Positions 39,878 through 53,092 of a DNA stretch of 64,000 bases are shown here, piece by piece (position 1 is the first letter of the stretch; every line of letters starts with the position of its first letter). The stretch is from Eretmocerus hayati (Eukaryota; Arthropoda; Insecta; Hymenoptera; Aphelinidae). Under the pieces are notes generated by a model that saw only the letters and a program-made list of their open reading frames with translations, ran no database searches and was not told where the DNA came from. Location of the stretch: assembly GCA_029851415.1 (NCBI GenBank), contig CM056741.1:147424522-147488521 (forward strand), read 5' to 3'. A program made the position numbers and the translations under genes.

Positions 39878-40289
39878 TAGGGAGGGTAGAGAGAAGGAGA
39901 GTAAACTAAACTCTGGGCTTTCGCCGTGTACAAAACTAGTTTCTGTCAGGATACAATTACACTTCCAGAGTTGGCCACTAGAGGCTCTGGGGTGTTCTGG
40001 GCTAGATCGACGCTGGCTCAGAGCTTCTGAAAGGAAGGAAGACTGACTCCGCCTCCTTCATCCCCTCTCGTAGTAGGTGAAAAATGTCAAAGTAGTGTGC
40101 GTGGCACATTCAATCTCCGTAATGCTAACGCGATCCACGCCTCTTACGCACACGAGCGTCCCGGTTTCGTGTCGGTGAAGCCTTAGCCCAGAACCTAGTA
40201 GCGCCTCTCGTGGAAAATATGTCGTTACTGTATCCTGGCTAGCACTGGCTTTCGGACCGAGTTTACTCTCCTTCTCTCTACCCTCCCTA
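39878..40289. mobile_element. hAT-like MITE with 8-bp target duplication
   Basis: A 412-bp element with terminal inverted repeats TAGGGAGGGTAGAGAGAAGG at the left and the complement at the right. It is flanked by identical 8-bp sequences GCCGAGGT (39870-39877 and 40290-40297). Eight-base duplications are characteristic of hAT transposons. Subterminal regions also pair loosely (AGGATACA.TTAC with GTTACTGTATCCT; TTCTGGGCTA with TAGCCCAGAA). It ends about 190 bp before the 5' UTR donor of roadblock, so it sits in that gene's likely promoter. Confidence 0.85.
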
Positions 40290-40642
40290 GCCGAGGTTAC
40301 CCATGGTGGAAAGGAGATAAGGTTACCTGCCACCTTTTGTTTGTCTGCTTCGGTTTGTCATCAAATGGACGGGTCAATAAAATCAACAAATCTACGTTCG
40401 TTCGTAAGAATGTGCCATCGTGGGTAACTGCTCTCGTTTAATAGTAAAAAACCAGCGGCTCGAACCTTTCTGAGAGAAAAACGGTGAGTTTTTGTAAAAT
40501 CAAAAATCAAAAGCAGAGACTAATTTGATATCTGTAACCGCAGATCGCGATATAACCTTACAGAACATTATAGTTGCTGAATGTGTTTCTCGCTTTTAGA
40601 ATGAGATCTCATCATTGATACATTCCACCAATCTTTGTCAAA

Positions 40643-40936
40643 ATGGCCCAGGAAGTTGAAGAGACTATGAAAAGGATTCAGTCCCATAAGGGAGTAGTTG
40701 GAACCATTGTTGTGAATGTTGAAGGCATACCTATCAAGTCGACAATGGACAACACAACAACAGTTCAGTATGCTGGATTGATTAGCCAGTTATCTGATAA
40801 GGCGCGATCAGCTATTCGAGATTTAGATCCGACCAATGATCTGACTTTTCTTCGAATACGGAGTAAGAAGAATGAAATCATGGTTGCTCCAGATAAAGAA
40901 TTTATTTTGATAGTTGTTCAAAACCCAGTAGATTAG
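40643..40936 (+). CDS. robl: Dynein light chain roadblock
   Basis: Small roadblock/LC7 light chain that binds the intermediate chains of cytoplasmic and axonemal dynein and helps cargo transport. The coding region is one exon of 97 residues, the usual family length. It begins [12 protein letters not shown], contains [19 protein letters not shown] and [20 protein letters not shown], and ends VVQNPVD, all typical of DYNLRB1/roadblock. A 5' UTR intron is likely: donor ACG|GTGAGT after 40483 and acceptor CGCTTTTAG ending at 40599. An AATAAA lies at 41308-41313. A hAT-like MITE ends about 350 bp upstream of the ATG. Identification is firm. Confidence 0.97.
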   Translation: MAQEVEETMKRIQSHKGVVGTIVVNVEGIPIKSTMDNTTTVQYAGLISQLSDKARSAIRDLDPTNDLTFLRIRSKKNEIMVAPDKEFILIVVQNPVD

Positions 40937-41307
40937 TGTCATCAGAGAATCTCAAGTGCAATCAAAGTCAAATCCAGTCATGATCAATCGTTTCAATCTA
41001 TGATGTTTTGAATATCATCTCAGGATGTGAGTGTTGTTATCGTGGACTATCACTACTATTTTAAACTGCGTAAGAAAATCTGAACAAATACAGCAACAGT
41101 GACATAGAAGTGAACATTAGCCTTTCAGAGGAGACAATTTCTCTGATGTATCTTCAAACTTCCATAGAGATGATGTTAGTGCGGACTATGCGTGCTATTG
41201 TTTGATCATTGATCAACCATGCATCAGTCATCCTATTTAGATGCTTCTTTCTATTTTGACTTAAGGTATCAATGCATTAATTGAATATAAGTGCCTCCAA
41301 ATTATGA

Positions 41308-41313
41308 AATAAA
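41308..41313 (+). other. Polyadenylation signal candidate for roadblock
   Basis: AATAAA 372 bp after the roadblock stop, in an A-rich context. Confidence 0.6.
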
Positions 41314-42515
41314 ATGGAAATTTGCTCCTAGTATTGAAGTCAGAGATTTGATTTGGAAATCACCAGGAAACTCACATTTTCTTTTGTAAGGAAATAAGGT
41401 CATGTTGGACAAAATTCACTTTTCCAATTTCCAAGAAAATCCGTGGTTTGAAGATCTATAATTCCCATCATCCTCAGTAGAAATATAAAAACGATGGGAT
41501 AACACAAAAGTTTTTCAAGACTTTCGATATACACACTCGACCAAACGAGTTCTCTCCCGTAGTGAGAAACCTCGCATTATTTCATCCAGTTTTTCATTTG
41601 CTTTCAATTTTTGCGATTACTCCCACGGTGCCGTGACGTGACGTTTTTGAAAGAGTGGGCGTCTGCTGCAGCATGCCTGCATTCTGCATTAAATTCGGAT
41701 CGTTTGTCGTTTATGCGCGGTGCGCGCTGCATCAGTTCTGCCTAAAAAAGCACGGTGTCATGTTCGCTTGCGTGCTGCGGTGCAGGCTAGCATCAGAGTG
41801 CAGGCTATCGCTCGCTGCAGCCTCACGTTTTTTCGCAATCGTCTTTGTCACGGGTCTTTAGTCAGTTTCAGTCCTGTCCAGCTGTTTCGATAAATTGCAT
41901 TCGCAACACTGAACTATCACAAGTGCTAAACGTTATTACTGTATTCCCACCCACGCAAAATATTTGATCCTGATTACATAGTCTACATCAGATGAGAGTC
42001 GAAATAAGTTCAGATCGCAGTAAGCTGTGGTTCTCCACATGATACAAAGTGAAAGGAGAAGGAGAGGAGAGGATGCGAGTGGATATTCCCGCATCCACAT
42101 CAGCCACCACGACATCCCACTCGCGGAGAAAGTGTTGGGATCGAAAGAGGAGCCGATTATGCAGCCTGCATCAATTTCAGCTCTCCCGAAATAACCTAAC
42201 AAGAATTAGACCTAGTGTTCGCGTCGACTGCTGCTGTCTTCTTATCACGGTGTAAACTTTGCTTTCATATTTCGACGAAAAATACTCAATCACGGCGCTT
42301 ATCAATTCAAGTACGTTTTCGCAAGGGGCATGTCTCCGCTGCCTTGCACAAGGTGTCAGAGACGAAGGTGTAATTGCGGACCGGTGTCCATCGACAAGAC
42401 AACGATCAAGCAGGTGACATAATCATAAATCAGCATAGGAGCCGAGTTGATTATCGTTGCCGCGGCCGTCGTTGTCGTCATCGTTGCGGCGCGTAAAATT
42501 TCGAGCGCGCGCAAC
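41314..42515. other. Intergenic, likely Dpp8/9 promoter and 5' UTR
   Basis: No coding exon is supported between the roadblock poly-A signal and the first ATG of Dpp8/9. The sequence becomes richer in GC and CpG from about 41.6 kb. Short ORFs here have no recognisable content. Confidence 0.5.
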
Positions 42516-46175
<3,660 letters not shown>

Positions 46176-46990
46176 TATATCTCAACCCGATGTGCTGTTA
46201 TGCTGGTGATATTGACTCGAATATTTGGTGCGTATATTGACAAGTTGCATTCAGTTGCATCGTGACGCAAGACTGCCAGATTTTATGTACATAGTACTTT
46301 TAAAGTAAAAGTTTGACTAATACTTCTACCAGTCTGCCATAGTCATGAAAGGCAGTTGGTAGTTTTCTACAAGACGAGATTTTTTAAAGACTTAACAGTA
46401 TTACACACATGGAAGCATGTAAAACGTTTCTTATAAGTTCTGCCAGAGCAGTGCAAACTCAATTTTCAAAAATTATGTGCTGTACAATTAATCTTGACAA
46501 GACCTGGCACATGGCCATGAAAATATTCAAAGAACATGGAGTATTCTTGTCATGCCTAGCGTGTGGTGTTGGAAAAGAAGTTTTAATTTTGGTCTTTAAG
46601 TTATTTGTAATGATAGAGACATGCCTTTACTATTGTTGAGAAATTCTAAGAGTAAGAGTTGGTTTTTAAAAATGATGGACAATACTCGCATCCTTTCTGT
46701 ATTTGTATACATGCCGTTTTATCTACAAGTTTTTTTTCAAAGTTCAAATTATAATTTCTGAGTTTATCTCAGTTGTACTTATTGTAAACAAAGTCTAATG
46801 ATAAATCATGTGAACTGTGCGAGTGCTACTGTTTATGTACATTATACCCAAAACTCATGAGAGAAGAAATGCTTTGATATTTTTAATGATATTCATTTGA
46901 AAGTGATGTATTTTTCGTGACAAGTAATTGTTGCAGGTTTTGCAATTGATAAATATTTCATTGAAGTTGATGATTTCATAATTTACAGTC

Positions 46991-46996
46991 AATAAA
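46991..46996 (+). other. Polyadenylation signal candidate for Dpp8/9
   Basis: AATAAA about 815 bp after the Dpp8/9 stop and 141 bp before the end of convergent mRpL51. No closer AATAAA was noticed. Confidence 0.45.
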
Positions 46997-47136
46997 ATGA
47001 TTATTTTATGAATTCTCCTAATCTTGTCATTTAAACTCTCACTAACATGCCACACAAGTTTGGTATATTACAAAATGTATCAATAGAAATTAAATACTTT
47101 CTCACTTAAATGTATACCGTGATATTAGCCATAGAT

Positions 47137-47619
47137 TCATTGTTTTGACGTAGATGTTTTAGTTTTCCTATTCAAGAATTTCCAAAGCCATATAATTCTC
47201 TTATTCAATTCTTTCCATTTTGTTGGTCGAGCTAAGGGGAATATTCCACGTGACAGGGCCTTTTTCTTCTTTATCAAAACTTGGAGTTCATTTCCTCTAA
47301 CTCCCCTCAACCAGCGTGGGACATTATAGGCAAGTTTTGAAACTTTGAGTTCATCACTTCCAAGAATGTCAATATAATCATTTTGTCCAAATAATGCTTT
47401 TTTTTCTGCCCACGAATCATCCGGACGATAAATAGGCATTTGGATCAAAGGTCGTTCCTTATCTGAATGGGCTAAGAGTCCTTTCTGATTGATTGGATCT
47501 TGGTAGCCCCATCTTCTAATGCATCTCTTTTTGTCAGCAAAGTATCGAAAGCGAACAGGGATAACTTGTGGGACCCATGCTCTAACTGCCAATGTTGCAA
47601 AATTTGTCAAGTTAGACAT
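47137..47619 (-). CDS. mRpL51: Mitochondrial ribosomal protein mL51
   Basis: Component of the large subunit of the mitochondrial ribosome. A single-exon reading frame of 160 residues. Family blocks seen are SWAEKKALFGQNDYIDILG, the WLRGVRGNELQ segment followed by a basic KKKKAL stretch, and LNKRIIWLWKFLNRK near the end. These match human MRPL51 blocks (ekRAMFGvYDNIGILG, WLRGwkGNELQ, LNKRIRYLYKHFNR). The basic, Asp/Glu-poor N terminus up to about residue 30 suits a mitochondrial targeting peptide. A 3' splice-like site (TTTCTTACAG) ends 8-10 bases before the ATG, so a 5' UTR intron is likely. It is followed at its 3' side by convergent Dpp8/9. Confidence 0.94.
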   Translation of the reverse strand: MSNLTNFATLAVRAWVPQVIPVRFRYFADKKRCIRRWGYQDPINQKGLLAHSDKERPLIQMPIYRPDDSWAEKKALFGQNDYIDILGSDELKVSKLAYNVPRWLRGVRGNELQVLIKKKKALSRGIFPLARPTKWKELNKRIIWLWKFLNRKTKTSTSKQ

Positions 47620-48307
47620 GTTTCGTTTCTGTAAGAAATATAACCTTTATTTGAAATCATTTCGATTCACCAAGGACCGATTATGGAAAGTGTATCTGAA
47701 TTGAAATGATTCAAGTGAGCCCGTATTTCTTAACCTATTATCATGCGGTCTGGCAATACATAATCTACCTGTGAATGACGGTGTGACCAATAGATCTGCT
47801 CCTTATATAAATTTTTTCAATACCTCTGATTTAAGACAGTAGCAGTTTACTTTCTGCCTTTTTTTATCATCATTGAATTGAAGAGTGAAATCTTTTCAGT
47901 CGATGTAAAGTCTGCAGTTTATGCTTATGCTTGCGGCGCGGCACGTGTAGCAGACGAGAACTTTCATTCTCGCTTGCAATCGGGGGAGCCAATCAAAAGT
48001 GCTCCTTGGTAAGAAAGTGAGCGCGAAAAAATGAAAATTAGAAAATGAGTAGATATTCTGAATTACGATTTCGGAATTAGTTAAAAAATTATCTTGCCAT
48101 ATGCTATCTTCAAGCATATTGATACATCATTTAGTTCATCACTTGACTATAGTCAATTTTATTAAAAATTGTTGACAATTTATCTGAAAGTTTTGCTAAT
48201 TCATATTTTATTGGCAGCAAACTAATTTACATATGTACAATGGTATACAAGGGTTGCTTGATTTTTTATGACCTGTACACACTGATGATAAATATTTCAA
48301 AAGTGAT
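47620..48307. other. Intergenic between mRpL51 and Alkbh7
   Basis: Holds the likely mRpL51 promoter and the Alkbh7 3' UTR. Minus-strand AATAAA signals for Alkbh7 lie at 48207-48212 and 48158-48163. No further coding exon is seen. Confidence 0.6.
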
Positions 48308-48988
48308 CTATTCTGGCTCACTCCTGCATATTACAGAAATACGCCTTTGTTTGTCCACAGTGCTACCTTTATAGAGGGATTCCTTCTTACAAAGTATTTC
48401 ATGCTTGTATTTATGTCGAGCAACTCCAGTCATTATATATAATGATCTTCTTGGAATGAAAAAATCATCCCAATAATCTTTTTCATGGCCAACATAAGTC
48501 AGGCGCATGACTGAGTCACTTAACAAACTGAGTGCTGCTATAACTTCGCCACAGAATCTTGTACTGTCCACGTGAGGTTTGATCCAACCATCCTCAGCTA
48601 AATCTAGAACATGGACATGCTTCAGTTGGGGCATCCCGGGTGGAAATGCTTTCTCTCGTACTTTATTGATTATTTTTGTGTTCTCTTCATTCCATTTTGG
48701 AAATTCTGTTTCACGGTAACCATGAATGGCATCATCCCAGTGAGCATATTCATACCTAAGTCTCTTCAAATAAGGTTCTACTTCACCAAGGAGTGATTTT
48801 TCTTCTTCCTCGGTGATGAAACTGGCCTGGACTTTCATCGTTGAATGCAATTTCTCTTTCCAGTCTTTGAAATCATCAGTCCCATCATCTTTGATAGAAC
48901 TGGATTCAGCACCCAGACTAACATACCTGACAATATTGATCGATACTCTAGAAAATTTCAAATTTGATACACCAACTCTAATCAGCAT
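48308..48988 (-). CDS. Alkbh7: AlkB homologue 7, mitochondrial
   Basis: Fe(II)/2-oxoglutarate dioxygenase of the AlkB family, acting in the mitochondrial matrix; in mammals it affects programmed necrosis, fatty-acid metabolism and mitochondrial RNA. The 226-residue frame has one exon. A basic, hydrophobic N terminus of about 25 residues fits a targeting peptide. The fold shows RYEYAHWDDAIHGYRETE, then VHVLDL...GWIKPHVDS with iron ligands His139 and Asp141, the third ligand His196 in HKYKHEIL, and the 2-oxoglutarate-binding Arg in RRISVICRS (215/216). These match human ALKBH7 closely. The length is near the human 221. A 3' splice-like site (TTTTTGTTCCAG) lies 11 bases before the ATG. It is divergent from mEFG1. 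Confidence 0.95.
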   Translation of the reverse strand: MLIRVGVSNLKFSRVSINIVRYVSLGAESSSIKDDGTDDFKDWKEKLHSTMKVQASFITEEEEKSLLGEVEPYLKRLRYEYAHWDDAIHGYRETEFPKWNEENTKIINKVREKAFPPGMPQLKHVHVLDLAEDGWIKPHVDSTRFCGEVIAALSLLSDSVMRLTYVGHEKDYWDDFFIPRRSLYIMTGVARHKYKHEILCKKESLYKGSTVDKQRRISVICRSEPE

Positions 48989-49342
48989 TATCTATCCCAC
49001 TGGAACAAAAACAGCTCCAACCAAATAGTCAATCGATTTGATAACGAGACTGTTCGATAAACTAAGAGTTATTTCATTACAAATTCAAATTGATACCTAC
49101 CAATTTTCAGCTGTCAAAACAAATTATTAGCAGATTCAAAACACTATATTTATCCGCTTCGCTTTCGCCATCCGAGCATGGCCATCCATCCCACATGTGC
49201 TGCCGAACACTGCCGAAATCCGTCTGCTGTATATCAAGTTGATCCAGTTCTCCAATCTCCAATGTCGAGAAGTGGCTCTTCTCATTTGGAATTAGTTTCG
49301 TTGGGTGCTCTTGAAGTTGTGAAAAGAAATTAGGTATCCAAT
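48989..49342. promoter_or_regulatory. Bidirectional promoter region, Alkbh7 and mEFG1
   Basis: The start codons of two divergent mitochondrial-protein genes are 354 bp apart, and no other gene fits between them. Both promoters must lie here, or in first introns if the 5' UTRs are spliced. No TATA box is obvious, which is usual for housekeeping promoters. Confidence 0.65.
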
Positions 49343-52232
49343 ATGACTATCGTTAATATCTTGAGGCAACACAAATGTCTCGAAAAGTTGTCAAGACTCC
49401 CTTTAGCTGCTTTTGAGGTACGATCACTGGCCTTTTTTTGAGGTTGGAAAAACTTCACCGGGAATCAATCAAAACGTTGAACAATCAATGATTGTGTAAT
49501 TTAATGTAATTTGTTCCCGTTCTCGATCAGGTGAAGGGGCAATGGATGTGTACACATTCAAAATTCGCAGAGCACAAACCAATAGATAAAATGAGAAACA
49601 TCGGGATTTCGGCACACATAGATTCTGGCAAGACAACCCTGACTGAACGAATCCTTTTTTATACTGGCAGAATTTCGGAGATGCACGAGGTAAGACTCTA
49701 ATCAATTGAAAACTCGAGATGGAAGATCTTGAATAAATTTTTTGTTGAACTTAATTTAGGTAAGGGGAAAAGATAATGTGGGAGCTGTGATGGATAGTAT
49801 GGAGTTAGAGAGACAACGAGGAATCACTATTCAGTCTGCTGCCACTTATACTTTGTGGAAGGACTATAACATTAACATCATTGATACTCCTGGTCATGTT
49901 GATTTTACTGTTGAGGTGGAAAGATCTCTTAGAGTTCTTGATGGAGCAGTTTTAGTTCTCTGTGCCGTTGGTGGAGTGCAATCTCAAACTCTTACTGTAA
50001 ACAGACAGATGAAAAGATACAATGTTCCATGCTTAGCTTTCATCAATAAGTTGGATCGATTGTCAGCAAACCCCTACAGGGTTTTGACTCAGATGAGAAC
50101 GAAATTGAAACACAATGCTGCATTCATTCAGTTACCAATTGGCTTGGAGAATGAAACTAAAGGCATCATTGATTTAGTTAAACAGAGAGCCTTGTACTTT
50201 GATGGTGACTATGGTGAGACTGTAAGAGAAGACGAGATACCACAAGATATGAGAACAGGTACTTGCTGCATAAGAATTTGGTTGCTTGAAAACATTAATT
50301 TCTTGTCTGTCTAACCATCTTTGTATCGTACAGTGGCTAAAGAGAGCAAACAAGAACTCATTGAACATTTGAGTAATGCTGATGAAACACTTGGAGAGCT
50401 ATTTTTGAATGAATCAACAATTACTGAAAAAGATATAAAAGATGCTATTCGTAGAAGTTGCTTGAAAAGGACATTTACTCCGGTTCTGGTGGGAACTGCC
50501 TTGAAAAATAAAGGCGTTCAGCCTTTGCTGGATGCCGTCTTGGATTACTTACCTCATCCTGGAGAAGTTGAAAATTATGCCCTTGTAGACGCCGCAGAAA
50601 AAAAAGAGTAAGAGTAAAATTTCAAATCAGCAGATTTTCCTAGATTCCCAACCACTCTTGATTTCAAAATTTTTGCCAGGGATGAGGAAATAAAGAAGAT
50701 AATCTTAAACCCAGAGAGATCTGACAAACACAATTTCATCGGCTTGGCTTTCAAACTGGAGGCCGGAAAATTTGGACAACTTACATACTTCAGGTGTTAT
50801 CAGGGGAAGTTAAGTAAGACGGACACAATTTTCAACACAAGAACCAAGAAAAAGGTAAGTATTGAATATCTTCTTATCTTGCATCGGGGTTGAACGAAAT
50901 CATATTTTCCAGGTACGAGTAGCTCGGCTTGTCAGACTTCATTCCAACACTATGGAAGATGTTAACGAAGTTTACGCCGGTGACATATTTGCTTTATTTG
51001 GAGTCGATTGCGCTTCTGGTGACACATTTACAACCAAAGGAGATCAAAATATTTCCATGGAATCAATATATGTACCAGAGCCGGTTGTTTCTATGTCCAT
51101 TACACCCAAGAATTCCAAAGACCGCGATAATTTCGCCAAAGGAATCGCCAGATTTACGAAAGAGGACCCAACATTCCATTTTGAATTTGATCGAGAGAGT
51201 AAAGTGAGTTATCTTATTTTGTAACTTATCCTTTAATTCGTCATAAATACCCAAACTGATTCATATTCATTAATTTTAATATCATAGGAGAGTATCGTAT
51301 CCGGCATGGGAGAGTTACATCTAGAAATATACGCTCAACGAATGGAGCGTGAATACAACTGCCCGGTCACGCTTGGTAAGCCAAAGGTTTCGTTCAGAGA
51401 AACCTTAGTAGCTCCTTGTCAATTTGATTATCTGCACAAGAAGCAAAGTGGCGGCGCTGGTCAATTTGGTCGTGTAATTGGAGTGCTTGAGGTGAGATAT
51501 TTGTTCCGCTTCTAATGTTGAGAATCTCAAGTTGAGATGATGAGCAGATCTTGAAACTGATGCAATTTTTACTTCCCAGCCTCTCCCTCCTCACAAAAAT
51601 ACCACTCTCGAATTCTCAGATGAAACTGTCGGGACAAATGTGCCGAAACAATTTGTGCCTGGCATCCAAAGAGGTTTCTTAGAGGCATGTGAGAAAGGTT
51701 GTCTAATAGGAACCAAGTTGGCTGGTCTGAAGTACAGATTAAAGGATGGCGCTAATCATTGTGTAGATTCTTCCGAGCACGCTTTCGCGCTGGCCGCGAT
51801 TGGCTCGATGAGGGATTGTTTTGAAAATGGTGTCTGGCAAATATTGGAACCTATCATGTTGGTTGAGATCACGGGTCCCGAGGAATTTCAAGTAAGTCGT
51901 CAGCTTCTTCGTTGCTTCTGCCGGTTTGAATACTCATTGTATATTTTATGTGTTCTTCATTCTTGCAGGGTTCCGTCATGGGACAGATTACGAAGAGAAA
52001 AGGATTGATCATGGGAGTTGAAGGAAGCGAGGATTGGTTTACTATTTATGCAGAGGTACCTCTTAATGATATGTTTGGATACTCGGGTGAGCTGCGCTCT
52101 TCTACCCAAGGCAAGGGTGAATTTACGATGGAATACTCAAGATACAGCCCCTGCACGCCGGAAGTGCAAGATCAGTTGATTCAACAGTACCAGGAGTCGC
52201 AAGGATTGGCTCAACAAAAGAAGAAGAATTAG
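49343..52232 (+). CDS. mEFG1: Mitochondrial elongation factor G1
   Basis: Translational GTPase that moves tRNAs and mRNA through the mitochondrial ribosome. Nine coding exons join in frame: 49343-49417, 49531-49689, 49760-50258, 50334-50607, 50680-50854, 50913-51203, 51288-51491, 51580-51891 and 51969-52232, giving 750 residues (human GFM1 has 751). The basic leader [19 protein letters not shown] fits mitochondrial import. GTPase motifs are G1 AHIDSGKTT (53-61), G3 DTPGH (120-124) and G4 NKLD (174-177), with the RGITI switch I element at 98-102. GGVQSQT and the later domain IV (GGAGQFGRV) and domain V ([16 protein letters not shown]) blocks fit the translocase mEFG1 rather than the recycling factor mEFG2. 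It is divergent from Alkbh7 and convergent with ninaC. Confidence 0.97.
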
Positions 52233-53092
52233 ACGTTGTTTCAAGTGATGTGTGCTTGTGTGTTTGTTGATGAACTACGAGTGACGAGAGGAGTTGTTGC
52301 TGTTGGAAATAATAGACTTGACTCGAGTGGCATCTTGTCGGTATGAAAGATTTTTTTTCTTTTATTAATGTGCTGTGCGCGCTAGATGTTTTGCGGACCG
52401 ATTATCGGAAGAAACTGACCGTGAATTATTGATAATTGTACATATGCATTGTATATCATCTGTATTCTAATCATACTTCTCAATCATGGAGTGGGCGGAA
52501 TGAGCGCGTGGCTTGTAACTTTCTCGGAGAGAAAAAGTTTATTAATCATATATGTGTCAGTTTTGAATGACATAAAACGTAAGCCTTTCATCGTGAATCT
52601 TTTAACATAAATTTGAGCTAGTGAGAAATCGTTTGGCTTATTCAATGATCCTATCAACAGCCTCGTGAAAGGTGATGCAATAGTAATCATTGCACCGGAC
52701 TAGTTTCGACTTATCTCTCTATTTTTCTTATTGGCATCATTTCAAAATATTTTTTGATTGACAGATTTTTGGGAACGAGCAGGAGGTAAGAGACAAATTC
52801 ACTGATTCAAATTTTATACAATTTAATGTGAGTAAGAGTGAGCGAGGGCGAGATCGATAGAGGAAGAGCATTATGAATAAGCTACAGATAAAACAATGCA
52901 TGATAATCGATGGAATAAGTGACTGGGCATAATCCTTCTGCACGCAATCTGCGTACTTATATCAAGAAATAGAGCAACGATGACGTGGTGGTCGAGTTTG
53001 TAACAAGGCAGTTGTTTGTATAGTTGGTAGTGGCCGCGTCGATGGTGCACCACGTCGGCCGACGAGGTGCGCGAGCGTAATATTGGATAGTT
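52233..53092. other. Convergent 3' region of mEFG1 and ninaC
   Basis: The 3' UTRs of two convergent genes share this 860-bp space. Minus-strand AATAAA candidates for ninaC are at 52361-52366 and 52538-52543. No clear plus-strand AATAAA was found for mEFG1. If the ninaC transcript uses the distal signal, the two 3' UTRs could overlap antisense. Confidence 0.5.

Noticed and set aside
42447..42515. Earlier start for Dpp8/9 at 42447
   Set aside because: That codon is TTG and the extension is low-complexity Val/Ala; the first ATG at 42516 is preferred.
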